Positions 57,833-64,000 of a DNA stretch of 64,000 nucleotides are shown in pieces. Every line of letters begins with the position of its first letter. Within the stretch, counting starts at the first letter, position 1. Below the pieces are notes generated by a model. It ran no database searches, was not told the DNA's origin, and was given only the letters and a program-made list of their open reading frames with translations. A program made the translations under genes and the position numbers. The DNA lies in contig JAJAGP010001365.1 in assembly GCA_025084515.1 (NCBI GenBank), positions 62,001 to 126,000 of the forward strand. Direction: 5' to 3'. This DNA is from Ancistrus triradiatus. Lineage: Eukaryota; Chordata; Actinopteri; Siluriformes; Loricariidae.

Positions 57833-60800
57833 TCAGCAGAACTGTCTGGACTTCCAGCCCTGAGCATCTGCTGGAGGGAGCCAACGGATCTAGAGGGGGG
57901 ATTTAATTTAATTACACAGCTTATCAACAGCATCACATTCATACTGTACCACACAGAGCTGCAAACTCACACACAAAAGGATTTTGGGGCGACTTTAACT
58001 CCTTTTGTTCTGTCCATTCAAATGTCATTAGTAAAAGAGCAAAATGAGTTTTTTTTAAACATGATATCCAGGTCAGATAGCAGCTTCAAATGCAAGAACC
58101 GCACCCATTTTCATCTAATTTTGTGCTACAAAACTCCACCTGAATCTGTCTGAGTGCAGATCGATATGAAAGCACTTCAAAGTGAGCCGGCTGATAAGAG
58201 GACAGGTGGAATATCTGGGTCATGCCTGTGTGTGGGTTTAATGATTTGCACATTAATGCTCACACGCAATGAAATTACCCAAGGATTACATCAGCGCATC
58301 TGTTACAGGGCTGTGGTGCTCCAAATATGGTCTGTGGACCCCAGGGGTCCCACAGCAAGGGATTCCACAATTGCATTATTTTTTGGTGATGCAACAAATA
58401 ATGGGTTTTAAGGCAAGTCTTGAATTTAAAGTGTATCTAACAAACAAGCATTGTAATTGTAAGAAAACCAGGACAAATGCTGGTGCAAATATATCATGTT
58501 TTATATTTGCATACATAATTATACCTGGGCTTTCAGGTAAGAAACTTTCAAAAAAATAAAAATAATAATAATAATCCTTTCCTAGTGCTGGGCAATATGA
58601 CCTCAAACCAATATCACGATTAACTGACAGTTCTACCTCGGTACGATTAATGAACGATATATGTGTTTGGGTTTGTTTGCTCAACTATTAAACCTTCAAT
58701 ATTTTTTTCTACTGAAAGAGAGCATATCATTGTTATTTTAAAATAACTGAAGGAAACACATATACTATTTATGGTTATTTCTTGAATATTTCAACCATCT
58801 GAAATGTGATGTAGTACCATATGGCAAACGTTATTTCTTTCCATCTTCTTGAATACTCTTTTCACTGACCTGTGGGATTTGTTTATTGCAGGATCTGACA
58901 TCCCCAGAACTAAAGGCAGCAAAATGGAAACACAGTATATACTCGAGAAAATGGGTTGCAAAGCACAAATTTGATTATTAAACCCGGGGGTTTCCCCATT
59001 ATCTGATTACTCAAGTGCATGCAAAATAGAGGTTTAAAAAGCAGCCTCCTCTTTGCCATGGTTAAAGTTTGAGTAAAAAAAAAACTTGATGCCAATCAGA
59101 ACCCTGCATCTATTGTGGTTACACACAGCTTTTTTATATCGACACGTACACCCTTGTTGCCCTCTGTCCAACCCAGACATTTCTTTTACAATAACAATGT
59201 TTCTACAAGCGTATGACTGTGTATGTGTGTCGGTTACCTGAGCGTGCAGAGAGGAGGGGTAGGTGAACGCAGGTGCGAGGGTGTGCGAGAGGTCAGCAGG
59301 GTACAGCGGGTATGATGTCCACACATCAGGGTTGCTAGGATACAGACCAGGAACTGCGAGCTCATCTGGAATCATGAAACAACAGGAAGACTGAGACAAA
59401 ACACACACACTCTGTTTTACTGATAACTGCAAATACAAGAGATACAAAGAGAGAAACGCTGGCATCATATAATAAGTCGATTCAGCATTTCAGTCCAGCG
59501 AATCTCTTCCAATGGAAGCACTGTGTGGTTTATAATCATGTGAATGTAATCAGGTTTATAGAGATGCTTGGGCAAAAATGTTAACGATGTTGACACAAGT
59601 ACAGGTTACCAGTTTGCATGGTTATGACAACTCAGGGTTCTGATCTTTCATTTAGTTCAATTAGGATTATTAAAAAGGATTCTGTAAGTTTCACTGTATG
59701 CTAACATTCTGTAATATCACAATTATGCGCCATGTAATGATCACATTACGTTCTGAGAAACAGGTCGTTGACGGAAATGGACCAGTATAATCTTCTCTAA
59801 AACAGCAATCAGGAACAAAACCGGAGCAGAACAGGATGTCAAGATAATTATTACCATAACCATATAATTGCAATAACCATTTCTATGCCTCAGACTGGCG
59901 TCTCTTTACATTATGTTCTTTGATAATTGTTTCCTTCCAAATTTTGTGCAGGGGTCATAAAGAGCATTTCTGTTTCCCCCTACCAGATTCAAGATAAGAG
60001 TCACTTAACAGGAATGCACAACCAGAAAAATCCACAACTGGAAAGTCTGCGATGGTGCATTTCAACGTCTCCACGACTGTGGAATCATATCTTGTTAAAC
60101 TAATGAAAAAATGACAAATGGATTGAAATTCATCCCCATGTCTTACATGAAATATGCAGGCCTAAAAATCAGCAACTTCAAAGCGATAAACCTGAATTCA
60201 GTCGACTTTTTTGTTCACATGACAATGAAAACATGATAAATCATTATACATAAAACATGTACTGTATATTTAAGCATGAAGTTCCAGGCAAGGTTCAACA
60301 GTTTGAGTTTGAAAAGATGAATATTTGATCAGTGCAGTCAGCTCTAAACTCAAAGTGACTCAGTCGTTTATACAGACTTGTCATGCTCTGAGATCTTCCA
60401 GGAATTATCATATTAGGTGAATCACTGCTGAAAATCGTGGGGGAGAAGCATTGTCATTTTAATCGGTGTAAAACTGAGCCCTCTCAGCACAAAGAATCAT
60501 TAAAGAAAACTATCTGGGTTTGGATTCCTCTAATTAGATACCATAAATGGAAAAGGAGTTTTGAGTAAACCGAGCTTGTTTAAACATCTTTTTATGTCAT
60601 GACTATAGATGCACTGTATTTTCAACAAGTCAGGCCGAACCAGAAAGCACAGATGAACGTGGACCAAACAAAGGCTTAAGCTCTAAACGTTTGTGAATTT
60701 GCCCAGGGTTTAAATAGCAGACTATGTGAATAAAGAAATGAAGAACAGGTTACATGAGTTCCAGTAAATAAACCTACAATCCTATGTCAAAATCTCTCAA

Positions 60801-61805
60801 GACACTCGCTTTCTCTCTGCTTAATCTCAGGGTCGCAGGGATGAACGGAGCCTTAATGGCAGACCAGAGAATAAAAGACCAGACTAGGAAAAAAAACGTA
60901 GACAGGGCACCAGGGCATACACACACTCACTCATACTGGGATGCTCTTTTGTTGGATTGTATAGGCTGTTAAAAAGTATGTCAATGTAAAAATATTCCTG
61001 TGCTAATGTGTAAATGTTCATTTATTCAGGGCACTGAAGAGAATCATTATTCAGTTTAAACGAAGTAAAGCTAACCCACATGACCTGCTTTGTACAGGGT
61101 GCTTTCCAACGCTGCTTTAGATCTCAGATAAACCCAGTCAAGTGGCAACACTAATAGCTTCGGTAAGGGCACTATGTGTGGGAGGCTACTGATCTCATCA
61201 GCTATGGAGCTACAGAGAGAGAGTGTGTGTGTATCTTGTCTTGCTATACTTGAGGACCAAATGTCCCTACAATGCTAGGAAAACCTGGAATTTTGTCATT
61301 TCTTTAACAGCTTTTCTACAAAAATGGCAACTTTTTTACTAGGAAAAAAACAAAAGAGCCATTAAGACTTGCTTTAGGTTACTGAGGTAAAGGTTAGGTG
61401 TAGCATTAATTAGCTGCAGTAATCCTTAACTGTATCATTCATGTCAATGGAAAGTCCTCACAAGTATAGTAAGGCTGGTATGTGACAGTTATGTGTGTGA
61501 GAGAGAAAGTGCATTTTATCTCAGTTTTATCTCACATTTTACTTATTTACATGTCTTTTACTTCAGTATTTATTCTACTTTATCTTATTAGATGATATCT
61601 TATCTTAATTAATGTTGCTCTTTAAAATAGTCTCTTATTCCAACCATTTCAGTTTCATTATTAATATTACTGTTGTATTTTAATTTGAACTCTTATTTCT
61701 TTTCGCCTGTTTGCATATTTTGATTCTTCTGTAACCGAGCTTTGGCAATACAAGTGTTTACAAGTTTATATTTGGTATGCTAATAAAGCATCTTTTGAAT
61801 CTTGG

Positions 61806-61836
<31 letters not shown>

Positions 61837-62300
61837 GGAGAGTACATGTATTTCTATACTTGTGAGGACCAAATGACCACAGTTCCTCACACTGATAGAA
61901 AAACCTGGTCATTTTGACTCGTGAGGACAGTTTTGTCCGTCTTCACTTCTTTAATTGCGTTTTTACAATTAAATGAAAAATCTAGAGAGCCCATGATTTA
62001 CTTCAGGTTACCGAGGTTACAGTTAGGGATAGGTGTAAGTGTTGGTTTTAATTAGCTACAGTAACCATTATGTCAGTGGAAGATCCTTACAAGGATAGTA
62101 ATACAAAGTAATGTGTAATAGTACATAACTGTGTGTGTGTGTTACTCACAGGCATCGCGGCTAATGAAGGGTGGCCCTGGGCTCTGTTGAGACGTAGGGG
62201 GATTAGGCGTCCCCACCAGTTTGTTCTTGGCCATTTTGGTGTTGGCTTTGGCGAACTCAAGGCGTAAAGTCTGGGGAATCTCTGGGTCAAAGCGAACTCC
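57833..62300 (-). CDS. rbpms: rbpms (hermes) RNA-binding protein, last three coding exons
   Basis: Minus-strand exons 62300-62150 (151 bp), 59365-59238 (128 bp) and 57889-57833 (57 bp with TGA) join in frame. They encode the end of the RRM and the C-terminal tail: GVRFDPEIPQTLRLEFAKAN, MAKNKLVGTPNP, YELAVPGLYPSNPDVWTSYP, FTYPSSLHAQ, and finally IRWLPPADAQGWKSRQFC. This is the RBPMS form (NKLVGTPNP, RWLPP) rather than RBPMS2 (SKLMATPNP, RWYPS). RBPMS dimerises through its RRM, binds paired CAC motifs and regulates splicing and RNA localisation; it marks retinal ganglion and smooth muscle cells. The first tail codon is Ile where the human form has Met. Introns are 2784 and 1348 bp. The start and most of the RRM lie beyond position 64000. 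Confidence 0.95.
58310..58680. mobile_element. Two hAT-like fragments in an rbpms intron
   Basis: 58310-58560 has ggaccccaggggtcccacag, of a type common to hAT-derived repeats. 58585-58680 starts tagtgctgggcaatatgacc, a hAT MITE end, but no matching second end is found. Confidence 0.35.
59370..61200. other. rbpms intron, part without clear features
   Basis: Only a decayed SINE-tail fragment at about 60790-60950 (cagggtcgcagggatgaac, then acagggcaccagggcataca) is recognisable. No additional rbpms exon was found here. Confidence 0.4.
61215..61500. mobile_element. Foldback MITE copy 1 (rbpms intron)
   Basis: Starts tatacttgaggaccaaatgt and ends tcctcacaagtatagtaagg; the ends are inverted. The core includes ggttactgaggtaaaggtta. 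A second copy is 630 bp downstream. Confidence 0.6.
61806..61842. repeat. GA microsatellite
   Basis: An interrupted GA run between the two copies of the foldback MITE. Confidence 0.9.
61850..62110. mobile_element. Foldback MITE copy 2 (rbpms intron)
   Basis: Starts tatttctatacttgtgagga and ends cttacaaggatagtaataca. Same family and orientation as copy 1, more complete at its ends. It stops 40 bp before the splice donor of the rbpms exon at 62150. Confidence 0.65.
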
Positions 62301-63080
62301 CTAAAAACAAAAACAACAAAGGGTCAAAAGGAAGAACATAGTGAGCCAGAACGTGCAGTAACCCTCACTCTTAAGCAACCTCAACTAGGCACTTAATCAG
62401 CAACAAGTTGTGTAACTCATTAACTTAGTTGCGTAACTCATTAACGTGCGTAATATCTTTTCGACCATAACCAAATACAACATTCCAGGCATCTCACGTC
62501 ACATCTAGCCCAGTGTCACAATTTATGGACATTACAGTATTTGCTAAAGTTGACATAATGCATTAAATATCATATGAGATGGCTAGAAGCAGTAACAACT
62601 TTGACTAAACAGAATCATGGTGTAGCTCTATGCTGATAGGTCATCACAAGCGTTGCTTGAGCTAAATGCATTCCAACGCAAAATAAATTTGGTTTAGACC
62701 TTAAGTCATGAACTAGCCAAAAAATCCAAAGTTACAGACATAACACACTTTAGACTGTCTGCAAACACTAGTTTGGTCACTGCGGCTACCAGCATGCTTA
62801 AAATCAATATTAGACATCTGAGCTACGTCCAGCCACAAACATGCTCAGAATAACCACATCATGTTTTGCTCTCGCTTTCAGAAAAAGAACTTTAAGTAGA
62901 GTCAACAAAAGGCCGCTTTAAGACTTAACAAAGACACGACTTATAAAGAAAGGACGTCACCTCAGGCGCTTTCAGCGCGGTTAAAAGAAAAATGATCTCA
63001 CACACACTTTATTCATTTCCTGTTTCTGCTGCTGCAGTCCTCATTGCACAGAGTAAGAACAGAAAAAACAAACACCTAAA
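62301..63080. other. rbpms intron, no features seen
   Basis: No upstream rbpms exon (end of the RRM) was found in this stretch on the minus strand, so it must lie beyond the window. Confidence 0.5.
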
Positions 63081-63082
63081 TA

Positions 63083-63768
63083 TACGCTCACCGCTCACTT
63101 TATTAGGTACACCTCCACTTTATCAGTTTCGCTCTATAGTTCTACAATTACAGACAGTAGTCCAGCTGTGTCTCTACATGCTTTGTTCGTCCACTTTACC
63201 CTGTTCAGTAATGGTCATGACCCCCACGGGACCAGTACAGATCAGGTACTATCTGGGTGGCGGATCATTCTCAGCACTGCACGGACACTGATGTGTGTTG
63301 CACTGACTTGATTGGATCAGACAAGGCAGTGCTGCTGGAGTTTTTCAACACTGTTCAGTCTCTTTATTAGACACATCTACCTTATTTTTCCACCTTGTAG
63401 ACGTAAAGTCAGAGACAGTAGCTCATCTGTTGTTGCAGTTTGTGTTAGTCATCCTCTAATCCTTCATCACTGCTCACAGGACGCTGCCTACAGGATGCTG
63501 GTGGCTGGATATTTATGGTTGGTGAACTATTTTCAGTCCAGCATCGACCAGTTGTACCCACCACCACCACCACATCAGTGTCACAGCAGTGTTGAGAATG
63601 ATCCACCACCCAAACAGTACCCGATCTGAGCTAGTTCTGTGAGGGTCCTGTAGTATGTAAAGTCTATAATTTTAGAACTAAAGTGCTTCCATATTGTAAG
63701 TGGAGCTGACAAAATGGACATTGAGTGTAGAAACCAGGAGGTGTACCTAATAAACCGACCAGTGAGTG
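63083..63768. mobile_element. Foldback MITE with 33-bp TIRs
   Basis: Left end tacgctcaccgctcacttta continues into ttaggtacacctc; the right end reversed is tacactcactggtcggttta, then the same ttaggtacacctc. The two halves are largely self-complementary (for example gatcattctcagcactgc at 63263 and agtgttgagaatgatcc at 63588), so the element folds back on itself. It is a widespread type in fish genomes. Confidence 0.8.
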
Positions 63769-64000
63769 TACAACTACAATGAATATCATCTACACAACTG
63801 GGGAGCATCTATTAATAACAAACAAAAAAAAGATACAAAATGATACAATATGATACAAAATGTATGCCTGACCTATTGGTGAAGTGTAAAAGTGAAAGTG
63901 CAGCATAAAGGCAATGTGAGGGACTTTCTGAGAACTAGTAAGTCATTTATTTCTGATTTTCCTTCCTGTTTTCTTTCTTTTTATCCATTATGTGTATGAC
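63769..64000. other. Window end, rbpms intron, no features seen
   Basis: A short stretch with gatacaaaatgatacaatat repeats; no exon. Confidence 0.4.

Noticed and set aside
62301..64000. Search for the preceding rbpms RRM exon
   Set aside because: No sequence matching the end of the RRM before GVRFDPE was found on the minus strand, so the exon is taken to lie beyond the window.

Overview
The window looks like teleost fish DNA, possibly otophysan (catfish, characin or cyprinid side; low confidence). The reasons are spliced genes with GT-AG introns, a clear rbpms orthologue, AT-rich sequence, and dense teleost-type repeats: Tc1/mariner, hAT and pogo/Tigger MITEs, L2-clade LINEs, tRNA-derived SINE pieces and CA repeats. 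Most of the 64 kb is repeat or intergenic. Four genes can be supported.

Left part (1-14.9 kb): a segmental duplication with an offset of about 9.75 kb. Each copy holds a small spliced gene for a secreted, threonine-rich mucin-like protein. Copy A (3373-4272) has a long TTTTTAP repeat; copy B (13988-14440) has a short one. Between them lie a 5'-cut Tc1 element, a GC-rich solo LTR with a 5-bp target duplication, and related LTR units. An L2 LINE interrupts copy B, and copy A shows the matching empty site.

19.8-25.5 kb: a complete SCPP-type gene (secretory calcium-binding phosphoprotein) with TATA box, 11 exons, all coding introns in phase 0, SxE motifs at two exon ends and a Pro/Gln-rich domain. 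The two mucin-like genes share its layout: a signal-peptide exon that ends two residues after the predicted cleavage site, and phase 0 introns. The three same-strand genes may therefore form one SCPP-type cluster.

26.9-41.7 kb: a nearly full-length but decayed L2 LINE (minus strand; ORF1 with an SGNH esterase domain, ORF2 with APE endonuclease and RT), a GC-rich LTR-like block, a Tc1 transposase remnant, a 2.76-kb satellite of 62-bp units, and a 1.4-kb minisatellite of 28-bp units. Inverted strays of the 62-bp unit sit directly upstream of the LINE.

42-64 kb: the last three coding exons of rbpms on the minus strand (57833-62300; the RRM exons lie beyond the right edge), plus many non-autonomous DNA transposons, several with exact or near-exact target duplications. 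One unassigned, well-formed minus-strand exon candidate lies at 42137-42309. There are no bacterial-type features.
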